64,000 bases of DNA from Paracyclopina nana (Eukaryota > Arthropoda > Copepoda > Cyclopoida > Cyclopettidae), in assembly GCA_019096065.1 (NCBI GenBank), contig JAGUCH010000001.1, positions 13,702,001 through 13,766,000 of the forward strand. Direction: 5' to 3'. Below the pieces are notes generated by a model. That model saw only the letters and a list, made by a program, of their open reading frames with translations, searched no databases and had not been told where the DNA came from. Shown one piece after another: positions 1 through 10,536 of this stretch. Made by a program: the position numbers and the translations under genes. The stretch's first letter is position 1; every line of letters starts with the position of its first letter.

Positions 1-2245
1 GTATGTCCAAAGAGCGGATCAATTGCATATCTGGATCGAGCCTGATCCACAGGACCGGCGAGTCACTGCAATCCAATGGAAAAATTATTTTGAGTAGGCA
101 GTGTTACGCAATTCCCGAGGGAAATTTTGCTAATGCACATTTAGGACAAATCTAGCAACTTACTCCATAGAACTAAGATCCATGTCCACCTCTTCGTTTG
201 TCTGCAGGGGGATTTTCTTCTTCTTGTTCCTCCTCGACTTGGAGTGACAAGTTATATCGTGCTTAGAGTGCACAGTCTCAACAGGCATGGAGTATGCAAA
301 CCACCCATCCAACTCTTGGACGGCCACCTTCACTGGGCCCACGTACTTTCGGACCCCTCGCGCGCCCTGATTGGCTGCATCCTGGTTAATCTGCATTTCC
401 ACGGTGTTTCGTTTTCTGTTGTAAATGAACTGCATGTGAAATCGAGCATGTCCGCCCTGACGTGCCCACTGGTCCATAAATACGCCCATGTCTTTGCCAG
501 TCACGGTGAAGATGGACTTGGTGAAGCTCAGCGTGCTTATGATCATGTTGGACCAAGCTTGGGGATTTTCCTTCATCTGAGACCCAGTGGTAGCCAAGCT
601 CAGCTGCTTGTTTAAGACTTGCAGCAATTGATCTGCACCGATCCTATTCTCCAGCATCCGGATCACTAGGTGCGCTTTCATGTCCATGGCCTCTAGAAAC
701 TCCGGGGAGGAAGTATGAAGGTTGTCTGGCGAGAAAGCAAAGGGATTTTCCTCAATCTTTGGTACTTTGTTCACCTCTCCTCTCATGGGAGGAATGTTGG
801 TGGGAGGAATGCTCCTGTCAAGCACGATTCCACCCTGCTTTTCTTCATACTTGACAACATGATCCATGGCATTATGAATAAGCTGGCGATACTCGTTGTT
901 CCCAAATATCTTCTTTACGTACAGCCCCATGAGGTATTTCGAAATGCCTTTCTTGAGCCACCTATCACTCCATTTGTCGATAGTGATGTAGCATCCAAAG
1001 AACTGACAAGCTATCGTCTCTGCCATCAACCTTCGAGTAATGTAGACTTGGTCTATGATAGCAGAGCTCATAAGAAGATTGGTGTTGAGAATCGACATGG
1101 ATGCGTAGGACATTATTTCGCAGTAGCTTTCATCAACGAATACTTGCTTGTAGCAAGAGTACGGGAAGCGTGTCTCGAGAGCTGTCTCGTAAAACTCGTA
1201 GCATTCCTGCAACCACTTGGTTGTGAATTTCAGCAATGGCAACAAGTGAGGCAAGCAAAAATGCGTGACTTCGTGCATGTTTGGGTCAACGTAGATTTCA
1301 AACGGACCCACTGCCAGTCCAATGTTGGGAGCAGACGTGGGTGTATTGAGAACGTAATAAAAGGTCTTCCGCTTCAAGTCGGGCGTGTAGACAACTTCAA
1401 CGAGGTCACCACAGGAGATGGCAGTCATGCTTTCATCCACGGTGAACTCCAGCTTCCAAGTGCACAATTCATTGTAAGAGTCAACGCAAGGAAACCAAAG
1501 CCTACAACCATCGAGTTTTAAGTTGACTTAATTTTGAATTGACCTTAAATAGTTCACCTGGAGGAATTTTCGTGGCTGCATGTAAACATGTGAGCGGCCC
1601 TTTCAGCCATAGTTTTCACCACAACCTGACCTTTTTTCGAGTCAATGTTCTCATTGCAATTAGGCACAACGAAATGGATGCCACCCACAGGATTTTCAAA
1701 TGAAAACTCAATTCCGACCTTGAGGGGCTTCCCCTCTGCAACAAAGCCACGCTCTCTCGCTTCCTTGGGAATGACAACGCTCAATTCGCCTCTGTTGACA
1801 TCTGGATCGACATTGTAGCACTCCTCGAAATGAAGCTTGGAAAACGTGTCCAGATCTCGGCTACATCGATAAATGTACAATGAATATTGTTAAAGGGTTA
1901 TCACTAGCATTACTTGACGATATCTTCCTTGCAAACGTCCAACATCGGGTCGCCATATTGGAAAATGGCCTCGATTTGGCTGTTTAGAGTCACTTTGTAA
2001 ATCATGCATTGCTTCGCGTTTAGCCGGATGTCCTTGAGGTTGTCTCTCGTTGGAACGATGGTCAACTCCACGAAGCCGATGATGCTTTTGGTGGCAAAAT
2101 TGATGCCCGTTAACGAAACAATCTGATGGATCGTATAATAATGTGAAAAATTAAAATGATGTAATTAGCGCTAAAATGAATATGGAACTGATACTTATAG
2201 TTTGTAAGGGCGAACACTCTCGCCAGCCTTTTTCGCTTTACTCAT
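1..2245 (-). CDS. TAF2: TAF2, TFIID subunit 2 (5' part; runs off the left edge)
   Basis: TAF2 is the M1-aminopeptidase-like TFIID subunit that helps recognise the initiator. Five exons read on the minus strand: about 2198-2245, 1914-2122, 1558-1860, 164-1501 and 1-65 (continues outside the window). Phases agree across the last three junctions. Recognition rests on family-typical blocks that I recall: [31 protein letters not shown] and [11 protein letters not shown], and on LWIRLDPDM after the last junction. The zinc-binding HExxH of true M1 peptidases is absent, as expected for TAF2. The first exon begins at the ATG complementary to 2243-2245 and encodes a Lys-rich start (MSKAKKAG). The first donor is odd: where PYKL should join IVSLTG the genomic sequence is CTATAAGTATC, with no GT in the right place, so that junction is uncertain. 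The rest of the protein lies left of base 1. Confidence 0.9.
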
Positions 2246-2808
2246 TTTCAACTTTTCATTAGCATTAGTATTTTATTTTTCGCGAAACTTTGTTGACATC
2301 CCAAAACGGCTTCCAAAAAAAGGGTCAATAAAGTGAACTCCATTCAAAATGTTTTTAGATTTTATACCAATGATAGCAATATTTATTTATTGTTTGTTTT
2401 TATTTTGATAACAATATGTCTAATAGTATGTTTCAATTATAAAAACTTGAAAATGTATTTCATGGTACCTATATTTCACCAAATTTCATATGCTTGCCAG
2501 TACTTGTCTTTTCTTTTATAAACATAAGTGGCGATTTTTGGAAGTAAATGGTGCTTATTTTAATGAGATCACCTAGTTGCTCTGAAAAAATATAAACTGA
2601 CTGCTGAGATCTACGGACGACGGATTTTGACGTAAACTGAGTCGATTCAATCGGAACTTAACACTCAGCAGCGAACATCGCAGCAAACGAGCTAGAAAAT
2701 TCAATTTCCGGTTTCGTCATCAACGCATTGCTTTCGCTCATCTTGCTAAGCTTTGATTCTAAGTTGAATCTAATTCCATCTCGCCCATCTTGGGACTCTC
2801 AAATTTTT
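2246..2808. promoter_or_regulatory. Shared divergent promoter region between TAF2 and the Vreteno-like gene
   Basis: About 560 bp separates the two divergent start codons. No clear TATA box is seen for either gene, and no ORF here looks real. Both neighbours are housekeeping or germline genes, so a bidirectional promoter is plausible; this is inference from layout. Confidence 0.4.
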
Positions 2809-5800
2809 ATGAGTGCGGACCCCGGAACTATTATGGCTCTTCCTCGAAGAATGGCTCCGGTTGGCGATGCTGTGGACCAACTCCTGGTGACTTCTACCAA
2901 GCAGTCGTACCAACTTTATGTGATTAGGATCCCACCAGAGCTTACCAAAGATGGCTTGCTCAACATTTTTGGCAAGTACGGAAAAGTGCTCGCAATAGAT
3001 TTGATGAAGCCAATCACTATGCTGGTAAATTAATGCACAAGTAATCTGGTGTTTTTATTCCGTTAGCATTATTACTTTGTAGCCAAATTCGGACTTCACT
3101 GCGAGGGCTAAAATCACATTTGCTACTCTGGAGGAAGCGCAAAATGCGTTGGAAAATCTCCATTGCAAAGCGCCGCATTACCTCATTATCAAGCATTCGT
3201 TCACCCCCGAGGAGCGTGATCGGAAGCGGATTGATGATATACGCGTTAAAAACGAAATCACGATGGTCGAGGCTAAAATGGAGGCTTTCCACAAGACTCA
3301 TGGCTTGGGTGCGCTTGATCCTGATGCACGTCTATCCGAGCGTGCAAGGCAACTTGCCATTGAAGCTAACAACAACAAGCATCAACCTCTGAGGGCTCCA
3401 TATGGAACTCGTGGCCTTTCTCCTTACCACATGGCCAGGTAAATTAAGTGTGATAATTGTAATTTATCATGGCTCTACTTATTTTTTATTAGGGTTGACA
3501 TGAGCGGATTTAGCTCTGGGAGAGAAGACGAATGGATACAAGCCCAACTGAAGCCCCAGAGGTCAGCCAGTCAGCCTCCAGTTGAGGCTAAATTTGAGAC
3601 TGTTGAGTTCGACGAGCGTCCTTTCACTCATGGATATCCTGTGGTCTTGCCTCATGCTCCAGTCGAAGCGTGCAGCTATTGTGGCAAGGGTGGCCGACTA
3701 CGATGCTCCGTCTGCAAGGAATGGTATTGCTCTCAACAATGCCAAGTCAATGATTGGCCCAGGCACCGCTCGCGATGCATTCCTCCGCCTCCACTTGAAA
3801 AATTGGATGGGTAAGCCTTCTTTGTTTGGTCACAGATTTGAAGTACTAATCTTTCTTTTATAGGACTATTTATCGCCAGCCAAGCCGAACATTGCGTCAA
3901 CCTGCCAAGAGCCAGGATGATAAGAAGGAGGAGGTCGAATCGTGCCCTAATCCACCGATAGACGAGACCAAAATCCAAGAAGTTATTCAGCCTGACGCGA
4001 AACAAGAGCCCCTTCAAAAAATTGAACCCACCGAAGGCCAAGTGGAGAAGGTCGAAGAAGCTGCCTACGACAAGCTCGCGCAAGCGCTGAAGTTCATTAA
4101 ATCCACTGAAGAAGCTATCAAAGACTCCAAGGCGGAAGAGTTGCCAATAATTCACTTACCTGATCAAAATGTGGATTCTAAGTTAAAAGGCGTGAGGGCA
4201 GAATTATCTGAATCGGAGAAGATCACTGCATCTGCTAAACCCGTAACTCCAGCTGCGAGTGAGCCACTGAAGGTCGATTTGCCTGCCAAGCCTGAAACGA
4301 CTGTTCATGAGTCCCCAACTTCCAAGAGAGCCAATTCTGAGATAGTGGTCTCGGATAAATCTTCCAAGCCTGAACTGACCGTACCAATTACTCGTGAATC
4401 GACTGAGTCTTGTCAAGTAACATTAACTTCTCCGGTGGTGACACCCTTGGAAGTTACTTCTTACGAGTGCCTTAAGACTGTCCTAGATATCACCAAGGAG
4501 TCTGTTGAATTGGTGGCCAATCTCGAAGAAAACGACCAAGTCAGTATTTTCAATGCTACAGTTGTCAACGAAGATGTGGTCAACTACATCATGGTCACCT
4601 TGCAAGCTGATGTGAAGCAGGAGCCTCTCAAAGATATCACAGTAGGTCAAGCTGTGTGCATTTTTAGCACTGATGAAGAGTCATACGGACGTTTCATGGT
4701 TGTCCAAATCGAAGATGACCAAGTTGAAGCCCTTGACATCGACATGCTCAAGTATGTCAAGGCTGACGTGAGCAAAGTGTACCCACTGCCCCACATGGCA
4801 AGGGAGCTTCCATCATTGGGGTGCGTGGTGTCTGCCAAAGGTCCCGTCAGCGAAAGCTTGACCAAAATGATCAAATTCATCTTGACAACTAATGGGATGC
4901 TGGCTGGCCGAGTATCGAGCAAGGTCATTCGTAACGGCATTTTGAAGAGCCTCGAAGTCACCGTTGACGATGCTGAGAACAAGCCACTGAGCACCTTCAC
5001 ACTGAAGCCTTGGACGAGCATGCCTGACCCAAGAATCCACAAGGCTCTGGGCATCTCGAACAAAGTGATGCTCTCAGACTTGCTCAATCAGCCTATCAAA
5101 GAAGGCGACAGAGTCATTAAAATAGGATTCGGTCATTCTTCCAACTTGCTTATTGTGATGAATGTCCAGGACAAGGAGGCTGGATTCGAAGAGAAGGTCT
5201 TTGAAGTTATGGCCAATTCAGATGGGCCTGCTTTGCAGGAAGTTGTCAAAGGCCAGGTCGTTAGTTGCCAGTGGTCTGAGGATGATGCCTTTTATAGGGC
5301 CGTAGTCACCGACATCATTGAGGGCCAAAAGGCCAAGGTTCGCTTCATTGACTACGGAAACTTGAGCGTTGAACCTTTGGCCAGGGTGCACGAGCTACCC
5401 GATGCAGCCATTGATTTTCCAGTTTTGGCGAAATTAGTGAGGCTGGACAATTGCACTGAAGCCTCAACCAAAGACATCAAAGTTGCCAACAAGTAAGTTA
5501 ACAGTTAATTTAAGCAATCTATTAAGTTATGCTGATTTTTCGTAGGTTGGCACAATTGGAGCCTTTGTTTGAATTTGAGCTGAAAGTCCTGGCTGGAGCA
5601 CATCCTGGAACTTTCAAATTGATGCACCAAAGTGGAAAAACGGTGTCGGAACTTGTCTCTGAAAAGCTCTCCGAGGAGAGCCCTGAAATCCCTCCCAAGA
5701 TTCAAGGAGAGGAGTTTGGCGGATGTTTCATGTATGACAAAGCTCACGTGGCCACGATCAATGTCAAAGAAGGCGAGGCGGAAGTTTGCATCCTTTTCGC

Positions 5801-6433
5801 CGATTCTCCTTCTCGAATTTTCGTCTGCCCAGTCAACCAAATTGGGATTGCTGAGAAGATCATGACCCAAGTCGCAAATTATTGCGCCATTGATGAAAAG
5901 ATGACGGGCTTTGCTCCAAAACCTGGTCAGCTGTGCCTCGCCAAATCAGCGGAAGATGCCTCTTGGTACCGGGCTGCGTGCATTAAAACGGACGGGGATT
6001 CTTTTGAGATGTTCTTCGTTGACTATGGGTTCCAAGAAACGCTGAAACGCGAGCAGCTGAAAGCGATGGATCCAGTTTTGATGGAGAGCGTTTTCTTAGC
6101 CAACCATTGTGTCCTGGAGGGCTTCGAAGACCCCAAGAAATTCGAGCTTATGGCTAAGAAGTATGGAGCTGTGATTGAGGAAAAATTGCCCATGGCCAAA
6201 AAGTTGAAGCTTCAAATTGTCCGCCAGTCAGATGACAAAGCTTACTTTGTGGTCAAAATTCCGGAATTGCTAGGCGTAGTCGTACCTGAAGAGGTAAGAA
6301 CTAATACTTTTCTTACGGCCGTTATTTAAATGAAAGCTTTTTTAAGGCATTGGATTTGAAAGCCAAAGCTGAAAAGGATGAAAAGATTCGCAAGCTTCAG
6401 GAAGAATTGAGGAGGCTTCAGGTCGAGTTGTAA
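2809..6433 (+). CDS. vret: Vreteno-like RRM-MYND-Tudor protein (piRNA pathway)
   Basis: Six exons: 2809-3024, 3083-3438, 3493-3810, 3864-5492, 5546-6293 and 6347-6433. All phases are consistent, giving about 1117 aa. I chose the ATG at 2809; upstream sequence in frame starts only with non-ATG codons. Residues about 33-105 form an RRM (YQLYVIRIPPEL near its start). Residues about 251-287 are a MYND zinc finger with the expected Cys/His series (CSYCGKGG, CSVCKEWYC, HRSRC). A long acidic, low-complexity linker follows. Clear Tudor folds lie at about 755-810 (FYRAVVTDI, VRFIDYGN) and about 966-1020 (SWYRAACI, FFVDYGF), with a weaker Tudor-like stretch near 550-610. The C-terminus is a short coiled coil. 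The RRM-MYND-Tudor order matches lepidopteran Vreteno; Drosophila Vreteno is known to act in perinuclear piRNA biogenesis. TDRD1-type proteins share MYND and Tudor but lack the RRM, so Vreteno is the better call. Confidence 0.85.
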
Positions 6434-7002
6434 TCTTCTGGGGCGGCAATGAATACAATTATCAAATATCGTAAAGCAGTGCTGTGATCAAAGTACATAA
6501 TTACCTGATATTTCAGGATAGATTCGATGTTATGCATTTTTCTGCTCAGAATACAATTACAACGAATTTTGCAAACTTGCTTATTATTCTGTGCTCCCTC
6601 TGCATGAGCTTTTTGTGGTTTTTGTTAATGCTCAATGATGGTAAGCCATCATGCCGTGATCAAGCAAATCTTAAGTAATCGCTTCACGTATAGGGAAAGT
6701 GAGACTAGACAAGCTAAAATGATATTTAACAAGGCTTCATGTTACTTAACGCCAAGCAGCGTGTAACTTAAGCCAATGTTCATGGTTTCCGCAAGTGAGT
6801 GTTATTAGTAACATATTTGTTGTCCCAGCTTTTACTCGATTAGCGTAGTTTGCGAGCAGCTCTCGAGTTTCTTAGAGAAAATGCTTTCGGCAAAGGTTGA
6901 GTGAATCAGAATAACATTTTCCGTTACGGAGCAGCCAGTCTTCTCTTCCTTGCTGAGATAAGCTCAGTGCTCAAGACATCTCAACTTCAGCATCTCATTT
7001 AT

Positions 7003-7092
7003 TCAGTCATATCCTGATTTTTGGCTCGGGTGCGTCTCGTTAGGTAAATTGAGCTCATACAATTAGCCAACTCAATTCATAGTTTTTATTAG
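7003..7092 (+). promoter_or_regulatory. Putative initiator, 5' UTR exon and leader intron of the Ala-rich secreted protein gene
   Basis: An Inr-like TTCAGTCA lies near 7003. A short untranslated exon would end at 7043 before a GTAAAT donor, and the leader intron would close at the ATTAG acceptor ending at 7092, four bases before the ATG. No TATA box is evident. Between 6434 and 7002 I see no gene. Confidence 0.4.
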
Positions 7093-7096
7093 AATC

Positions 7097-8863
7097 ATGA
7101 TTTCGATTCGGGTATTGCTGTTGGTGTGCACATTCTATGGAACACAATCCACTCCTATTGGAAGCTTGCCAAACCCCATTCCGGATATCAACAGCCAAGT
7201 TTCTGGAAACAATGGCTTCAACTTCGACGTTGGTAACATCAACGTCAATGGTGGTCTGGGACTGAACGCTCACCTGCAAGTCACCAACAATGATGCCTCG
7301 GCCAGGCGCAGCGATCCGATTCATATCGTTGCACCGGTATTGTTTAGTTAACCCAATGCCCATTTAATTCTACGCTACTCGTAAAAATAGGATCCGAATC
7401 AGCCTGTTGATGCTGCACCGGTCGCCAATGAGCCTTCTGGATTTTCGCCGAGTGATTTCTCAAACAACCTCGTGATGATTCCAACAAGCATCCTGCAGGG
7501 ATTCAATCAGGCTGGTGGATCCACGGCACTCAACCCTCTGAGAGACGCAGTGGCTCCCATCTCAAATGCTGCCAATCCTTTTTCAAATGCTTTAAGCAAT
7601 CCCCTACCCACGAATCCATTTCCGACTGCTGAAGCGGTAAATTTTTTTTTTTTAATTACCTGGGTCTTCACACGTTTTTCCCATTCAGATTGGTGCTGGA
7701 GCTGCGAAAATTCTAGCAGCCAAGGCCACTTTGGCAGCTCCATTTGTGGCAATTGGCTCGACTTTGGCTGCCCCTTTTGTCACTTTGGGAGCCACTGCTG
7801 CCGCCTTGGTAGTCAAAGGAGGAGCCATTATTGGTGCCAAGATCTTGACTGGAGCTGCCCTCAAAGCTGCCATCATCTCTAAAGGAGCTGCACTTGGTTC
7901 TGCTATCGTAAGATTTCACCCCACTCTTAATTTTTGGGGTATCTTTTAGCTATGGTATTTTTAGCTCGGCAAAAAAGCTTTACTGCTTGGTGGTATTTCG
8001 TCAGGAGCCGCGGCAGTATCCACCGGACTTGCATCCGCAGCTGGAGCTCCTTTTGTCCTTCTTCCGGCTTCAGTTACTGCTGGCATTGCTGGCCTTGGGG
8101 CCTTGGCCTCGCCCATCCTCGCACCCCTGAGCCTGTTCAACGGCCTCCTTCCCAATCAGCCTCAAAGCAACGATCTCCCTGAGAAGAATGGTCCCGTGCA
8201 AGTGTTCGTTGTGAAGCAGACTGCTGATGGCAAAACCGTTTTGATTCCAGTGGAAATCGATGCCAGTCAACTTCCACCAGTCGATCCGGTAATGCTCTTA
8301 TTTCATACCTATTTTATATTAAGATTTCATTGCCATCAATTTTCAGACGCATGTGTTCCATTTGAAAATTGATCACCCTGGCTTGGGTCTCAATGTTGAC
8401 ACAGCAGCACCGCTTCCAGTTCATGCTCAAGATTCTTCCACAACAGTATTCAACGTAAGCTTCTTTTAACGAGCGGTTATTGCGCTAGGATACATCTTAA
8501 TAAGTCAGATATGGCTATTAGGCTTATTTATATAGTAGTAATTATTGAAACGTGTTTTCATGCCATACATGCGAAGGTCACAAACACAAAATTGTTTAAT
8601 ATGCTTGATCTTGCTTAAAAATATGATCTTCGCCCTTTTCTGAAATATTTTCTGTTAAGTTGTCAGAACAGTTTTGAAAAAGTAGGTCATGGGTTTTTTT
8701 CCAATTTCAGGTTGGTACACCTGTTGCTAGCGTGAAGGGTGATACTGGTCCTCTGGGAACAAACGTGCTAGTGAACACAATTGGCTCTACAGTTGATGTG
8801 AACACCCTCACCAATGAAATACCAACATCCAATAGGAATTCTCAAGGATTTCGTGCTTTTTAA
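7097..8863 (+). CDS. Secreted, Ala/Gly-rich hydrophobic protein of unknown function
   Basis: Six exons: 7097-7336, 7391-7636, 7689-7907, 7965-8288, 8347-8454 and 8711-8863. Every intron is phase 0, giving about 429 aa. A signal peptide is evident (MISIRVLLLVCTFYGTQS). The N-terminal third is Asn/Pro-rich. Exons 3 and 4 encode a long low-complexity hydrophobic block of Ala, Gly, Leu, Val and Ile (for example LAAPFVAIGSTLAAPFV), partly repeated (LAAPFV occurs twice). The C-terminal part is polar again, with VQVFVVKQTADGKTVLIPVE and a Thr/Asn-rich end. No catalytic motif and few or no cysteines were seen. The uniform phase-0 exons suggest modular growth by exon duplication. It could be an extracellular matrix, cuticle, silk-like or antimicrobial protein; I do not recognise the family. 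The gene structure itself is well supported. Confidence 0.8.
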
Positions 8864-9550
8864 AAAGGGCTTTTTATGTACTATGTCAAGCTTTTTATTC
8901 ATGTCTAGAACAACAAGGACTCGTTCTTATGCGTAAATGATTGATATTCATTGCTTGCTCCGCCACCAATGTTGCTGCTGTGTGTGTAGAAGTGAGCTAA
9001 TTTTGGCTTTGCATGTCCCCTTTCATCTATGACGGCAACGATCACATGGTGTAGCGTTTAGAAAAGGGTATTCTGAAGGGTCTAAGGCTACCATGAAATT
9101 ATTTGCACACTTTATCGGCACTCTCAATTCGAAGAGGAGAGCACTTCGCACATCTTTGCTCGAGTATTAGTTTTAGCTAAAACTTTTGGACTCGACTCGC
9201 TCTGCCCACTATTACTCGCTTTATAGAGCTCATATGGAAACTTGATCCTTTATGGGAAGACATATTGACCTTTACGTGATCCGAAATTCAAATAAGGATG
9301 CAGGTGGACGTAAAACTTTAGTACATAATGCACCAGAGTTTCGCAAGGTCTTTTCGCTCTTCATCATCCGTCATTGGAGATCTTTGGAAAAATGTTTGAG
9401 GTAATTAAGGAAGCACCCATCATTGGGATACAGGACATTAACGATGTGAATCTTTTACTAGGCTTTGCTCTTACTTGTCTTTGAGCGGGCATTTTAGCCG
9501 TGGTAGGCGACGTCACCTTGGTACCGCATTTTGGGAGCTGGGCCTTCCTT
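8864..9550. other. Intergenic, nothing recognised
   Basis: Between the Ala-rich protein gene and the FLRFamide promoter I see no coding exon, RNA gene or repeat. It is the likely upstream control region of the neuropeptide gene. Confidence 0.4.
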
Positions 9551-9960
9551 CATAAAAGGCTGGCCTTAGTTACGTTCAGAGCCAGAACGTCGGCCCGAGG
9601 CGAAGAGGTAAGAGCCTATTTCAATGCCTCAGAAAATACTTGAGCAAATTGTAAGCAGCTAACTGACATGAGAGAATACATATTTTTCGATACTGAAAAA
9701 TAATTAATTAGCGAGCCTGCCTGATTGATCAAGCTGTCGACCAAAAGTTGATATTCACGCAACAAGTTAAGAGTTACCTTGGCAGAAAGTCTACCTTTTC
9801 ATGATTTATCTGAAATGTACGATGTTTTATCGCGAGGCCTGCCAAAGACAATAGCAGTAATTCACTTACGAGCTGTCAAATGACGCAGCCTTTTTCGACG
9901 TTTATCTTCAAAAGTTGAATTGACGTCGCCATTTATTTTGTCTTCTAGCAAAATTGAGTG
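9551..9960 (+). promoter_or_regulatory. TATA/Inr promoter, 5' UTR exon and leader intron of the FLRFamide gene
   Basis: A TATA-like CATAAAAGG at 9551-9559 lies about 26 bp upstream of an initiator-like TTCAGA (A at 9578). A short untranslated exon of about 30 nt ends at 9607 before GTAAGAG. The leader intron ends at the TCTTCTAG acceptor (9948), and the coding exon starts 12 nt before the ATG. This spacing is that of an arthropod TATA-Inr core promoter. Confidence 0.6.
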
Positions 9961-10380
9961 ATGCCGAGTAGACATTTTGTGATTTTGGCCGTTCTGCTGG
10001 CATCATGCTTGACCTTCATTACCGGCCTTCCTGCCGGTAAATCCGCAGAAGATGACGTAGAAGAGCCCTCGTTTCCCCTCAGGCTGGTCCGGCGGAATTT
10101 TCTCCGATTCGGCAAAAGGTCTCCGACTCCAGGAGGAGATGAAGAGGGGTCACCCAATGGCGAGGTTTTCGAACAAATGTCGATGATAAACAGCGCCCAC
10201 AAATCCAGCCCTCGGAGTTTTCTACGATTCGGGCGTGGCGACAATTTTCTCCGATTCGGAAAAAAGTCCGAAGCTCCAGAAGATTTCTCCGACGACTGCA
10301 CAGAATATGGCGAATATATCCTATGCAAGAACCCAGCAAGAAGCAAAAAGGCCAACAGGGACTTTTTGCGATTCGGTTGA
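9961..10380 (+). CDS. FLRFamide (FMRFamide-like) neuropeptide precursor
   Basis: A single coding exon encodes 139 aa. It starts with a signal peptide (hydrophobic core VILAVLLASCLTFITG). Four FLRFG units follow, each supplying an amidation glycine: RRNFLRFGKR, RSFLRFGRG, GDNFLRFGKK and NRDFLRFG directly before the stop codon. Predicted products are NFLRFamide or an Arg-extended form, SFLRFamide or an SSPR-extended form, GDNFLRFamide, and ANRDFLRFamide or a shorter form. Flanks are KR, KK, RR and single R sites used by prohormone convertases. The last unit needs no downstream cleavage because the chain ends at the amidation glycine. The spacer between units 3 and 4 is acidic and has two cysteines nine residues apart, so it may be a folded associated peptide. 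Extended FLRFamides are typical arthropod myoactive peptides. Myosuppressin is unlikely because it is single copy, and sNPF because its core is RLRF. Confidence 0.93.
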   Translation: MPSRHFVILAVLLASCLTFITGLPAGKSAEDDVEEPSFPLRLVRRNFLRFGKRSPTPGGDEEGSPNGEVFEQMSMINSAHKSSPRSFLRFGRGDNFLRFGKKSEAPEDFSDDCTEYGEYILCKNPARSKKANRDFLRFG

Positions 10381-10482
10381 GCAATGAATTTTCGGTTTTT
10401 CGAGGCAGATGGAATTATGTACTAGCTGTAACATTTATAATAATCTACGCTAAAAATCATATAGAGCCTCCATGTAGTCTTC

Positions 10483-10488
10483 AATAAA
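10483..10488 (+). terminator. AATAAA polyadenylation signal of the FLRFamide gene
   Basis: A canonical AATAAA lies about 100 nt after the stop and only about 50 bp from the convergent AMPK beta stop codon, so the two 3' ends are nearly abutting. Confidence 0.65.
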
Positions 10489-10536
10489 AGAACCTTATGG
10501 CTGAGGTGGTAAACTGAAGAAAAGATTCGTCTCATG

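Noticed and set aside
244-1521. Long plus-strand ORFs opposite TAF2
   Set aside because: They are the antisense of a well-conserved TAF2 exon and have no recognisable product.
2333-2521. 62-codon hydrophobic ORF in the TAF2/Vreteno spacer
   Set aside because: AT-rich chance frame in a promoter region, with no start context.
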